Source of the DNA: UBA7985 sp002711265
GTDB taxonomy: Bacteria > Pseudomonadota > Alphaproteobacteria > UBA7985
Direction: 5' to 3'
Length of the DNA stretch: 64,000 nucleotides
Assembly: GCA_965660945.1 (NCBI GenBank)
Contig: CBFIBS010000002.1
Coordinates: forward strand, 1 to 64,000
Made by a program: the position numbers and the translations under genes. The notes under the pieces are model-generated. The model did not search any database and was not told the DNA's origin. It was given only the letters and a program-made list of their open reading frames with translations. Shown in pieces: positions 34,710 through 43,430 of this stretch. The stretch's first letter is position 1. Each line of letters begins with the position of its first letter.

Positions 34710-35675
34710 CTATTCCAACTCTACCGCGTAGCTGTCGACCGGGCGTGGCTCGTCCACCAGTCCCTGCTCGATCAGAAACGCCTCAAAACGGGTGTAGCGG
34801 CCCCGGTCCATAGCCGCAGGGCGCAGGGCGAAGCGCGGCAGGGTATCGCGCCAGGCGCGGCGGTTGAGCTCGTTGTCGAGCAGCTCTTCGCGCCCCTCGA
34901 TGAACAGCACCCAGCCCTCCTCGGGGTTGTTGACCATGAACTGCACCGCCGCTTCCAGCGCGGCGATGACACGCGGGATCGCCGGGTTATCGAGGCCATC
35001 CTGTGCGGCGACGAGGATCAGCTCGTCGTAGCCGGGTACGCCGTTTTCCTCGGGGTAGAAGGCAACACCCGGGCGACCAGCGATATCCATCTGGTTCAGC
35101 TCGAAGTTACGGAAGGCACCGACAACAGCATCGACCTGCCCGGAATAGAGCGACGGGCTGAGCGAGAAATTAACGTTGATCAAGTCGACATCATCGAGGC
35201 TGAGCCCCTCGCGCGCCAGCATGGCGCCCAGCACAGCATCTTCAAAACCCCCAACGGAGAAGCCGATTTTCCGGCCCTTCAGGTCGGCAACCGACTTGAT
35301 CGGCCCGTCTTCGAGCGCCACGACAGTATTCAGCGGGGTCGCCACGAGGGTCGCGACCCGGACCAGCGGCAGGCCTTCGGCAACCTGAATGTGCAGCTGC
35401 GGCTGGTAGGAGATGGCCAACTCGGCCTGCCCGGCGGCAACCAGACGCGGGGGAGCGGATGGGTCGGCCGGCTCGATCAGTTCGACTTCGAGGCCCTGCG
35501 CTTCGAACAGCCCCAGTTCCTCGGCGACGAACAGCGGCCCGTGGTCGGGGTTGATGAACCAGTCGAGCAGGATCGTGACCCGTTCGGCGGATGCAGTCGA
35601 TGCCGTCCCGAGCAGACTGATCAGTCCGGCGAGGCCGGTCAGACTGGCTGCAGCAAAGTGAGAGAGGGATTTCAT
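34710..35675 (-). CDS. thiY: ABC transporter substrate-binding protein, ThiY-like (NMT1/THI5 family)
   Basis: A 321-residue periplasmic binding protein. A 30-residue signal peptide ends TASTASA. The mature start VTILLDWFINPDHGPLFVAEELGLF is the hallmark of the NMT1/THI5-like family that binds thiamine pyrimidine precursors; LIEPADPSAPPRLVAAGQAELAISY is also typical. Its gene follows thiX by three bases, and a TPP riboswitch controls the pair, so the ligand is very likely a pyrimidine precursor (HMP or formylaminopyrimidine type); which one cannot be read from sequence. GGAG precedes the ATG by nine bases. Confidence 0.88.
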   Translation of the reverse strand: MKSLSHFAAASLTGLAGLISLLGTASTASAERVTILLDWFINPDHGPLFVAEELGLFEAQGLEVELIEPADPSAPPRLVAAGQAELAISYQPQLHIQVAEGLPLVRVATLVATPLNTVVALEDGPIKSVADLKGRKIGFSVGGFEDAVLGAMLAREGLSLDDVDLINVNFSLSPSLYSGQVDAVVGAFRNFELNQMDIAGRPGVAFYPEENGVPGYDELILVAAQDGLDNPAIPRVIAALEAAVQFMVNNPEEGWVLFIEGREELLDNELNRRAWRDTLPRFALRPAAMDRGRYTRFEAFLIEQGLVDEPRPVDSYAVELE

Positions 35676-35678
35676 GGG

Positions 35679-36476
35679 TCAGGACTCCAATGGTTTGAGG
35701 TCAGTAACCGACCAGGCCGATGCCCGGGCGGCGACAAGAGACACGAGGGCGTAGAGCCCCAGCGCAAGAATGATCATGAACACCACCGCCACCATCATGC
35801 TGTCCGTGCGGGCGTTGATCTTGAGTTCGCGGAGGATGATGTAGCCGAGGCCATAGGCGCCCCCGACCTGCTGCCCGCCCACAAGCTCGCCAATGAAGGC
35901 GCCGATGGGGGCGATCGCGGCAGCGGATTTGAGTCCGTTCAGCCCGCCGGGCAGTGCAAGCGGCAAGTAGGTGGTCCGCAGCAGCTGCCAGCGGTTGGCG
36001 CCGAACACCCGCGCTGCGTCGATGATGTCGCGATCGACGGCGCGCAGTGCACCCCAGAAAGCCATGGTGACGGGAAAGAACAGGATCAGCGTAGTCATGG
36101 CGACCTTGGGCGCGAGCCCCCAGCCCAGCCACTGCACCAGCAGCGGGGCCAAGGCGAATACGGGAATGGCCTGCGAGATCACCAGCAGCGGTAACAGCCA
36201 GAACCGCAGTCCTCGCGACAGCGCCAGCAGCACGGTCAGCCACAGACCCAGCGCAGCGCCGATCGCCAGACCGAGCACGACCGTGATCAGGGTCACGCGG
36301 AAGCCCTTGAGAAAGTAACCGGGGTTCTCGATGAGGGCGGCCCAGACCAGATCCGGCGAGGGCAGGAGAAACCGCCCCTTGCCGGTCGCCGCTTCGATCG
36401 CAAGCGCCGACAGCCACCACAGGCCCAGAAAACCAAAAAAGAGAATGAGCGGCCGGGCCGCCCTGAGTGCTTTCAT
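35679..36476 (-). CDS. thiX: ABC transporter permease, ThiX-like
   Basis: A 265-residue inner-membrane permease of the BPD_transp_1 family with about six hydrophobic helices. The cytoplasmic EAA loop is recognisable around VMTT..FFPVTMAFWGALRAVD and RVFGANRWQLLRTTYLPLALPG, the second with the conserved Gly contacting the ATPase. It is the first gene after the TPP riboswitch. I chose ATG 36476, seven bases after GGAGG; the adjacent GTG 36479 is inside the riboswitch P1 helix. No ATPase (thiZ) gene follows thiY, so the ATPase must be encoded elsewhere or shared. Confidence 0.88.
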   Translation of the reverse strand: MKALRAARPLILFFGFLGLWWLSALAIEAATGKGRFLLPSPDLVWAALIENPGYFLKGFRVTLITVVLGLAIGAALGLWLTVLLALSRGLRFWLLPLLVISQAIPVFALAPLLVQWLGWGLAPKVAMTTLILFFPVTMAFWGALRAVDRDIIDAARVFGANRWQLLRTTYLPLALPGGLNGLKSAAAIAPIGAFIGELVGGQQVGGAYGLGYIILRELKINARTDSMMVAVVFMIILALGLYALVSLVAARASAWSVTDLKPLES

Positions 36477-36477
36477 C

Positions 36478-36572
36478 ACGCTCCCTCCGCGAGTCCGAAC
36501 TCGATCAGGTGTTTAGGGTCGCGGCACACCGCCTCTCAGCACCATCCGATCACGGACCGTGCTCCCCTGCGT
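36478..36572 (-). promoter_or_regulatory. TPP (thiamine pyrophosphate) riboswitch upstream of thiX
   Basis: Read on the minus strand, all conserved TPP-riboswitch boxes occur in order: GGGGAGC, GCTGAGA, ACCC, ACCTGATC, then a GAGT-TCGG-ACTC hairpin and GCGGAGGGA. The closing P1 helix pairs ACGC (36569-36572) with GCGT (36478-36481), which abuts the start codon. The 3' box contains the GGAGG ribosome binding site of thiX, so TPP binding should hide it and shut off translation. Confidence 0.95.
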
Positions 36573-36707
36573 CTTGTCGCCCTTTCCTAAGGCAGCCGAC
36601 GGAGAAAGTAACGCGTTAGTTGCCTCGCAATCACACAAACTTCATGTGCGTTTTTGCCGGATCAGTCGTAACCTCTGCGGTGAAAGTATACCGAACCACT
36701 ACCGAGG

Positions 36708-37241
36708 ATGATGCTTGTGTCTGCCCGCGCTGCCCTGATCGCCTTTGTCCTATTCCTGATCGGTGCGACCCCGGCCTGGTCACAGGCCACGGCTGATTTG
36801 CCCGAGGGCGTCGAGCCCATGGCCTTCGGCGTCGACACCATGGTCATCACCACGGCCAACGGCCGCTTCGTCTACGATATCGAGGTCGCTACCACGCCAC
36901 AGCAACAGGCGCGCGGGCTCATGTACCGGACGTCTCTGGGCGTGAACAAGGGCATGCTGTTCATCTTCCAGCGCGAACAGATGCAGGCCTTCTGGATGGC
37001 CAACACCCTGATCCCGCTGGATATGGTCTTTATCGACGCTGAAGCGCGACTGGTCAGCATCCAGCGAGAGGCCGAGCCGCTGTCGCAGACCTCGCGCCCT
37101 TCAGAAGGGCCAGCGCGGTTTGTGCTGGAAATCGACGGTGGTGAAGCCGCGGCGCTTGGGATCAATGCCGATACCGTGTTCGAATTCGGTCCTAAGACGG
37201 TCGACTACCTCGAACGCCTCGATGGCTTGCTAGGCAACTAA
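36708..37241 (+). CDS. DUF192 family exported protein
   Basis: A 177-residue DUF192 protein of unknown function. A signal peptide (hydrophobic AALIAFVLFLIGATPAWS) ends near residue 25. The DUF192 domain follows with the characteristic AtTPqqqaRGLMYRTSL stretch, MLFIFQ and FWMANTLIPLDMVFID, and the C-terminal FVLEIDGGEAAALGI. Start choice is uncertain: ATG 36708, ATG 36711 or GTG 36717, the last having GAGG nine bases upstream. It diverges from the thiX riboswitch and overlaps the convergent nitronate monooxygenase gene by 12 bases. Confidence 0.88.
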   Translation: MMLVSARAALIAFVLFLIGATPAWSQATADLPEGVEPMAFGVDTMVITTANGRFVYDIEVATTPQQQARGLMYRTSLGVNKGMLFIFQREQMQAFWMANTLIPLDMVFIDAEARLVSIQREAEPLSQTSRPSEGPARFVLEIDGGEAAALGINADTVFEFGPKTVDYLERLDGLLGN

Positions 37242-38201
37242 GCGCGCCCGCGCCGCCGCATATTCCGCCTTCATCGTGTTGATCACGTCTGCAACCGGCC
37301 CGGCGTCGGCGATGTTGCCGACCCCCTGACCTGCGCCCCAGATGTCGCGCCAGGCCTTGGCCTTGGTGTTCCCGCCAGAGCCGAAGTTCATCGCTGATTT
37401 ATCGGCCGAAGGAAGGTCGTTCGGATCCAGACCCGCCTTTTCAACCGACTTGGACAGGTAGTTGCCCGCAACCCCGGTAAACAGGTTGGTGTAGACCACG
37501 TCTTTGGCGGCGGAATCGACGATCATCTGCTTGTATGCCGGGTCGGCCTGAGCCTCCTCGGTGGCGATGAAGCGGGTGCCGATGTAGGCGAAATCCGCCC
37601 CCATGGCCTGCGCCGCGAGCACCGCGTCGCCGCAGGAGATCGCCCCCGACAGGGCAACCGGCCCATCGAAGAAGCTGCGGATTTCCCGGATCAGCGCGAA
37701 GGGCGAGAGCATGCCGGCATGTCCGCCCGCACCAGCCGCAACGCAGATCAGGCCGTCGACCCCCTGCTCCAGCGCCTTCTGCGCGTGCCGGATGGAAATG
37801 ATATCGTGCATGATAATGCCGCCGTAGGAGTGCACGGCCTGCACCACTTCCTTGGGCGGGTTCAGCGAGGTGATCACGACCGGCACCCGGTACTTCACGC
37901 ACATCTCGACGTCGTGCTCGAGGCGATTGTTTGACGGGTGACAAATCTGGTTCACCGCAAACGGTGCTGCGGGCTTGTCCGGGTTGGCTTCGTTGTGGGC
38001 CGCCAGCTCTTCAGTGATCTGTGCCAGCCACTCGTCGAGCGTGGCTTCAGGGCGTGCATTGAGCGCCGGAAACGAACCGACAACGCCGTTTTTGCACTGG
38101 GCAAGCACGAGATCCGGGTTTGAAATGATAAATAGCGGTGCACCGATTACCGGAAAATCTTTTAGTCTCTGCCGCAGATCGACAGGTAGTTGTTCACCCA
38201 C
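37230..38201 (-). CDS. nitronate monooxygenase-like FMN enzyme
   Basis: A 323-residue TIM-barrel flavoprotein of the nitronate monooxygenase/2-nitropropane dioxygenase family, expected to bind FMN and oxidise alkyl nitronates. VIGAPLFIISNPDLV near the start, VDGLICVAAGAGGHAG near 150, the phosphate-binding ALSGAISCGDAVLAAQAMGADFAYIGTRF (SGAIS and GADFAYIGTRFIAT parts) and the C-terminal WRDIWGAGQGVGNI are typical. It probably starts at GTG 38201. It diverges from the alcohol dehydrogenase across 83 bases. The physiological substrate may well differ from nitronates. Confidence 0.85.
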   Translation of the reverse strand: MGEQLPVDLRQRLKDFPVIGAPLFIISNPDLVLAQCKNGVVGSFPALNARPEATLDEWLAQITEELAAHNEANPDKPAAPFAVNQICHPSNNRLEHDVEMCVKYRVPVVITSLNPPKEVVQAVHSYGGIIMHDIISIRHAQKALEQGVDGLICVAAGAGGHAGMLSPFALIREIRSFFDGPVALSGAISCGDAVLAAQAMGADFAYIGTRFIATEEAQADPAYKQMIVDSAAKDVVYTNLFTGVAGNYLSKSVEKAGLDPNDLPSADKSAMNFGSGGNTKAKAWRDIWGAGQGVGNIADAGPVADVINTMKAEYAAARARLVA

Positions 38202-38284
38202 AGTCTCAGGTCTCCTATTCTTCGGCTAACAACCTGCCGTAAATTCTTTGGTGATCAAGACCCCCGTGATGAGGAGCAGGGTCC

Positions 38285-39472
38285 ATGTCCGAATTTTCCT
38301 TCCAGACGGTGCCGAGCCTGACGTTCGGCGAGCCGGCAGCTGATGCGCTCGCGTCCATGGTCGCCGGCGTCGGCGCCCGGCGTTTGATGCTGGTCACCGA
38401 CCCCGGCGTGCGGGTCGCGGGGCTGGTCGATCCGGTGGTGGCAGCGCTTGAGACCAGCGGCCTGACGGTGGCTGTTTATGACGACATCGAAGCCGACCCG
38501 CCGGAGGCCAAAGTTCTGGCCGCCGTTGAGGCGGCGCGGGCCTTCGGCGCCGAGGCCATTGTCGGCTTTGGCGGGGGCAGCCCCATGGACACGGCCAAGC
38601 TCGTTGCCTTGCTCGTCCGCGCCGAACAGCCACTGAGCGAGATGTACGGGGTCGCGCAGGTGGACCGCAGCCGGGTTCCCGGCGGTCGCCTGCCGCTATT
38701 TCAGGTCCCAACCACGGCGGGAACCGGCTCAGAGGTCACACCCATCGCCATCGTCACCGTGGGTGCCGAAATCAAACTCGGTGTGGTCGACCCCATCCTC
38801 TACGCCGATGGTGCCGTGCTGGACCCGAGCCTGACGACAGGCCTGCCGCCCCATGTCACCGCCCACACCGGCATCGATGCGATGGTGCACGCGATCGAAG
38901 CCTACACCACCAAGCTCCGCAAGAACCCGCTGTCGGACAGCCTCGCCCGGCAGGCTCTGCTGCTGCTGGCCAGCGGGCTGCCCCGCGCCATGGAAGACGG
39001 CAGTGATCTGAGCGCACGCGGCGATATGCTGCTCGGCGCCATGCTCGCCGGGCAGGCCTTCGCCAACGCTCCGGTCGCCGCCGTCCACGCCCTCGCCTAC
39101 CCCATTGGGGCGCTGTTCCACGTGCCCCACGGGCTGTCGAACACACAGGTGCTGGCACCCGTGCTCCGCTTCAATGCCGAGACCAACCCTGGGCTCTACG
39201 CCGAACTCGCTGACCTGCTGGTGCTGGATCGGGCTGCCCGCAGCGGATCAGGCACCGGGAGCGATGCAGACCGCGCCGCAGCCTTCATCGACTTCATGGC
39301 GCAACTCACGGCGGATTGCGGGGTCGATCCGCGTCTGCGGTCGGTCGGGATCTCCCATAACGACCTGCCCAAGCTGGCCGAGGACGCGATGAAGCAGACC
39401 CGCCTGCTGCAGAACAATCCACGTGAGATGACCTACGAGACAGCGCTGGCGATTTACTCCGCCGCGCTGTAG
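38285..39472 (+). CDS. iron-containing alcohol dehydrogenase
   Basis: A 395-residue group III (Fe-ADH) dehydrogenase. The NAD(P)-binding part has AIVGFGGGSPMDTAKLVALL near 95-115 and PTTAGTGSEVTPIAI near 140-155. The metal-binding domain supplies HTGIDAMVHAIEAYTT (an Asp and a His) and HALAYPIGALFHVPHGLSNT with the remaining His residues. Substrate alcohol or aldehyde is not predictable. GAGGAG and CAGG lie upstream of the ATG. A weak hairpin follows the gene, then the MATE transporter. Confidence 0.92.
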   Translation: MSEFSFQTVPSLTFGEPAADALASMVAGVGARRLMLVTDPGVRVAGLVDPVVAALETSGLTVAVYDDIEADPPEAKVLAAVEAARAFGAEAIVGFGGGSPMDTAKLVALLVRAEQPLSEMYGVAQVDRSRVPGGRLPLFQVPTTAGTGSEVTPIAIVTVGAEIKLGVVDPILYADGAVLDPSLTTGLPPHVTAHTGIDAMVHAIEAYTTKLRKNPLSDSLARQALLLLASGLPRAMEDGSDLSARGDMLLGAMLAGQAFANAPVAAVHALAYPIGALFHVPHGLSNTQVLAPVLRFNAETNPGLYAELADLLVLDRAARSGSGTGSDADRAAAFIDFMAQLTADCGVDPRLRSVGISHNDLPKLAEDAMKQTRLLQNNPREMTYETALAIYSAAL

Positions 39473-39553
39473 CTGCAGGCGCCGCCACCCTCACGGCGTC
39501 ATTGCAGCCGCCACGAATTCTCTGTTGTAAGTCAGACCGGGCAATCTACTTCT

Positions 39554-39590
39554 AGGGGATAGGCGGGACATTTTCCGCACCCCTTTGTTT
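39554..39590 (+). terminator. possible terminator between alcohol dehydrogenase and MATE genes
   Basis: An interrupted stem (AGGGG with CCCCT, GCGG with CCGC, interior asymmetry) is followed by TTGTTT. The weak U-tract and its position just before the MATE ribosome binding site make a partial terminator or attenuator possible rather than sure. Confidence 0.3.
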
Positions 39591-39601
39591 CAGGAAAATC
39601 C

Positions 39602-41161
39602 ATGACCGCGAACGCGAACCAACCCGCGTCTGAGGCCGTCAGCCCAGCGGCGAAACGCCGAGGCCCTGACCTGACCGAAGACCCCATCGGTCGCCTGCTG
39701 ATCGCCCTCGCCGTGCCCGCGGGTATCGGGTTCTTCTTCATGATCGCCTACAACCTCGTGGACACTGTCTGGGCAAACCAGTATCCGGCCCCCGGCGAAG
39801 CCGCGAACTCGACCGGCGCCGCGCTGGCGCGGTCGTTCGGGCCATTCTTCCTGATGCAGGCCTTCTCCATCGGTCTGATGCAGGGAACGACGGCGCTGGT
39901 CGCCAATGCGCTGGGCGCCAAGGAACAGAACCGCGCCCGCCACATCATCGCGCAGGCCATGATCGCGGGGGTTCTGGTCGGTATCACGCTGTTCCTGATC
40001 GCCACGGTCATTCCCGTTCCCGGGCGGGAAGGCACTTTCATCGCGTTCTACTACGAAGTTCTTTCAAGCGGGAACGCCGAAGCTGTGCGGCTGGGTCTGG
40101 CCTATATCTATCCCATCGTGTTCCTGGCCCCGGCGCTGATCGTGATTTCCGTGTTCAACGCGATCCTGAGCGCCAAGGGTGACTTCACCACCTTCGGCAT
40201 CGTTCAGGTGGTGGCGTTTTTCGCCAACCTGATTCTCGATCCCATCCTCGTCTTCGGCGGTACGCCCTTCAGCCTCTATGGCCTCAATGTCGACCTGCCG
40301 AACTTCCTGCCCGAGCTGGGCGTCGCCGGTCTGGCCTGGGCCACGGTGATCACCCAGCTTGCCGGTGCCGTCGTCGTCATGATTGTCGCCTTGCGCACCG
40401 GTATTTTCGGCGGTCTGAAGCTGCGCGAGTTCATCCCGTTCTGGCCGCTGCTGAGCCAGGTCATCGGCCAGGGGGTCCCGGCTGCCGTCAACATGCTGCT
40501 GATCGCCGGCGGCTTCATCTCCATCCAGTTCTTTGTGCCTGAAATCGCCAAGCAGGCCGGCAGTGTGCTTCTGGAAACCATGAACCCGGCGGAGGCCGGT
40601 GAGGCTGCCGTTAACGGGTACATGAACGCCGCCCGGATCGAACAGCTGCTCTTGTTGCCTGTAATCGGACTGGAGCTGGCGCTGATCTCGATCGTCGGCA
40701 ACAATCTCGGCGCCCGCAAGGAAGAGCGCATCTGGCGCGCTTACCGATTGGCGATGATCAGCGCTCTGGTTGTCACCATCGTCGGCATGATCATCCAGTT
40801 CGCCGGTCACAGTCTGTTCCCATCGTGGATCAACGAGTCCGACGAGACGCTGCGGGTGTCCTCGGGCATGCTGTCGATCTCGGCCTTCCTGTTGCCGGCC
40901 TTCGCGCTGGTGTTCATGAATTCCGGCACGCTGCAGGGGATGAAACGCCCGCTGTTCGCCATGATCATCAACTCCGTGCGCCTCGTGGTCGGTCCGTTCG
41001 TGGTCTACCTGGTGATTTCGCAGATCGCGCCCGGTAACCTGTTCGCCTTCTGGGTTGGCTACGGTGCCGTTGCCTGGGGCTGTGGTGTCTTCGCAGTGTG
41101 GTATACTCCCGGGCGCATGAGACGCGTCATCAGCCGGGAGTTTGCCTCTCCGGCTGCCTGA
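39602..41161 (+). CDS. MATE family efflux transporter
   Basis: A 519-residue inner-membrane protein with about twelve hydrophobic helices in two related halves, as expected for the multidrug and toxin extrusion (MATE) family that exports cationic compounds by Na+ or H+ antiport. NLVDTVWANQ, ATVITQLAGAVV, GQGVPAAVNMLL and the internal NNLGARKEERIWRAYRLAM repeat equivalent are typical. It is somewhat longer than the usual 440-480 residues because of an enlarged first periplasmic loop (GEAANSTGAALARSFGP) and another near residue 320. AGGAAAA precedes the ATG. It ends 28 bases before ppk. Confidence 0.9.
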   Translation: MTANANQPASEAVSPAAKRRGPDLTEDPIGRLLIALAVPAGIGFFFMIAYNLVDTVWANQYPAPGEAANSTGAALARSFGPFFLMQAFSIGLMQGTTALVANALGAKEQNRARHIIAQAMIAGVLVGITLFLIATVIPVPGREGTFIAFYYEVLSSGNAEAVRLGLAYIYPIVFLAPALIVISVFNAILSAKGDFTTFGIVQVVAFFANLILDPILVFGGTPFSLYGLNVDLPNFLPELGVAGLAWATVITQLAGAVVVMIVALRTGIFGGLKLREFIPFWPLLSQVIGQGVPAAVNMLLIAGGFISIQFFVPEIAKQAGSVLLETMNPAEAGEAAVNGYMNAARIEQLLLLPVIGLELALISIVGNNLGARKEERIWRAYRLAMISALVVTIVGMIIQFAGHSLFPSWINESDETLRVSSGMLSISAFLLPAFALVFMNSGTLQGMKRPLFAMIINSVRLVVGPFVVYLVISQIAPGNLFAFWVGYGAVAWGCGVFAVWYTPGRMRRVISREFASPAA

Positions 41162-41189
41162 CAGTCGCCGCGAGCGAGTGGAAAGCCGT

Positions 41190-43409
41190 ATGATGGACAA
41201 ACCGTTGACCGCGCCCGACCGGGATGATCTGGAGCCTCTGCTGCAGGCCGCAAAGGTCGGCATGGATGCGCCGGAGCGCTTCATCAACCGTGAAATCTCG
41301 TGGCTTGGGTTCAACGAACGGGTGCTCGCCGAGGCTCAGCGCGAGCAGCACCCGCTGCTCGAACGCCTGCGCTTTGTCGCCATTTCGGCCACCAACCTCG
41401 AAGAATTCATCATGGTGCGCTTCGCCGGCCTGAAAGCACAGGTCCGCGCCCGGATGGAAACGCTCTCGCCCGAAGGCCTGACATCGGCCCAGCAGGTGGC
41501 CATGACGGCCGCCCGGGTTCGCGACCTGCAGCTGCGGCAGCTCGAAGTCTGGCACGGCCTGCGCGACGCGCTGAAGCAGAGTGACATCCACGTCATCGAG
41601 CGCAGCGAGCTGACCGACAGCGAGCTCCAGCACCTCGAAGGAACCTTCGAAACCGAATGGCTGCCGGTGCTGACGCCGATCTCGGTCGACCCGTCTCACC
41701 CCTTCCCCTTCATCCGCAATCTGGCGGTGTCGATGGTGATGGAACTGACGCGGCAGAGCGACAACCGCCGCTTTACCGGCCTGCTGATGATCCCCTCGGA
41801 CATGCCCGGGTTCATCCGCCTGCCCCGCAACGCGCAAGGTCATTCGCGCATCGTCCCGGCCGCGGAAGTCCTGCACCACTATCTCGAGCGGCTGTTCCCC
41901 GGCTTTACCGTGGAAAACCCCGGTTTCTTCCAGCTGTTCCGCGACAGCGACATCGAACTCGCCGAAGAAGCTGAAGACCTCGTGCGCCTGTTCGAAACCG
42001 CGCTCAAGCGGCGCACGCGCGGCGACTCGGTTTCGATCAACATTGACGATCGTGTGCCCGACCATCTGGTTGCGGCCTTGCTCGATGAGTTCGGGCTGGC
42101 CCCGGAGGACTGCGTGCGCATGGGTGGCGAAATTAACCTCGCCCAGCTCAGCGAAATCTGCGACATCAACCGCCCGGAGCTGAAGTTCCAGCCCTATGAT
42201 CCGCGCTACCCCGAGCGCGTGCGGGACTTCGACGGCGACTGCTTCGCCGCCATCCGTGCCAAGGATTTCGTGATCCACCACCCCTTCGAGAGCTTCGATG
42301 TGGTGGTCCGCTTCCTCAATCAGGCTGCCAATGACCCCGACGTGGTCGCCATTAAGCAGACGCTGTACCGCACCTCGATCGACAGCCCGATCATCTCCGC
42401 CCTCAAGCACGCCGCCGAAGCGGGAAAGTCAGTCACCGCGCTGGTCGAGCTCAAGGCCCGCTTCGACGAAGAAGCCAACATCCGCTGGGCCCGGGATATG
42501 GAGCGCGCCGGGGTGCAGGTGGTCTATGGCTTCCTCGACCTGAAAACCCACGCCAAGGTAAGCCTCGTTGCCCGGCGGGAAAGCGGTGGCTTGCGCACCT
42601 ACTGCCACTTCGGCACCGGCAACTATCACCCGATCACCGCACGGATCTATACCGACCTGTCCTACTTCACCGACGATGTCGAATTCGCGCAGGACGCCGG
42701 GCGGCTGTTCAACTACATGACCTCCTACGCCGAGCCGACCAAGATGAACCGGATTTCGCTGGCCCCGCTGAACATGCGCGAAACCCTGATGGACGCGATC
42801 GAAGACGAAACCCGCGCCGCACAGCAAGGCAAGCCCGCCGGCATCTGGGCCAAGATGAACTCGCTCGTTGATCCGGAGATCATCGACGCCCTCTACCGCG
42901 CCTCACAGGCTGGGGTGAAGATCGAGCTGGTGGTACGCGGCATCTGCTGCCTGCGCCCGGGGATTGCGGGGCTGTCGGAGAACATCACGGTAACCTCCAT
43001 CATCGGCCGCTTCCTCGAACACTCGCGCATCTGCTGCTTCGCCAACGGCGCCACTCTGCCCTCGCGACAGGCCCGGGTGTTCATCTCCTCGGCCGACTGG
43101 ATGCCACGAAACATCAACCGGCGCGTCGAAACCCTGATCCCCATTCTCAATGAAACTGTTCACCAGCAGATCCTCGACGAGATCATGGTGACCAACCTGC
43201 GCGATACCGCCAACACATGGATTCTGCAGCCCGACGGCAGCTATATCCACCGTTCAATCGAGGCCTCGGAGTTGATTTCCAGTCACCAGTACTTCATGGA
43301 GAACCCAAGCCTGTCCGGCCGGGGCCGCGCGCGCGGCGGCGGCAAGGGGAAGGGCAAAGGCAAGAATAAGTCCAAGGCCCAGGCAAAGTCCGGGGTCGGC
43401 GGCGCTTAA
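41190..43409 (+). CDS. ppk: polyphosphate kinase 1
   Basis: A 739-residue PPK1 that reversibly polymerises ATP gamma-phosphate into polyphosphate at the membrane. Four domains are recognisable: N (FINREISWLGFNERVL), H (middle), C1 and C2. The autophosphorylated His is H454 in LKTHAKVSLV, and YCHFGTGNYHP follows; IELVVRGICCLRPG and FISSADWMPRNINRRVE complete the active site. ATG 41190 has GGAA eight bases upstream; a frame extension to 41142 would overlap the MATE gene. The tail is rich in Gly/Lys. It precedes ppx by 21 bases. Confidence 0.96.
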   Translation: MMDKPLTAPDRDDLEPLLQAAKVGMDAPERFINREISWLGFNERVLAEAQREQHPLLERLRFVAISATNLEEFIMVRFAGLKAQVRARMETLSPEGLTSAQQVAMTAARVRDLQLRQLEVWHGLRDALKQSDIHVIERSELTDSELQHLEGTFETEWLPVLTPISVDPSHPFPFIRNLAVSMVMELTRQSDNRRFTGLLMIPSDMPGFIRLPRNAQGHSRIVPAAEVLHHYLERLFPGFTVENPGFFQLFRDSDIELAEEAEDLVRLFETALKRRTRGDSVSINIDDRVPDHLVAALLDEFGLAPEDCVRMGGEINLAQLSEICDINRPELKFQPYDPRYPERVRDFDGDCFAAIRAKDFVIHHPFESFDVVVRFLNQAANDPDVVAIKQTLYRTSIDSPIISALKHAAEAGKSVTALVELKARFDEEANIRWARDMERAGVQVVYGFLDLKTHAKVSLVARRESGGLRTYCHFGTGNYHPITARIYTDLSYFTDDVEFAQDAGRLFNYMTSYAEPTKMNRISLAPLNMRETLMDAIEDETRAAQQGKPAGIWAKMNSLVDPEIIDALYRASQAGVKIELVVRGICCLRPGIAGLSENITVTSIIGRFLEHSRICCFANGATLPSRQARVFISSADWMPRNINRRVETLIPILNETVHQQILDEIMVTNLRDTANTWILQPDGSYIHRSIEASELISSHQYFMENPSLSGRGRARGGGKGKGKGKNKSKAQAKSGVGGA

Positions 43410-43430
43410 GCCGGGGACTCAGGAGATTAA

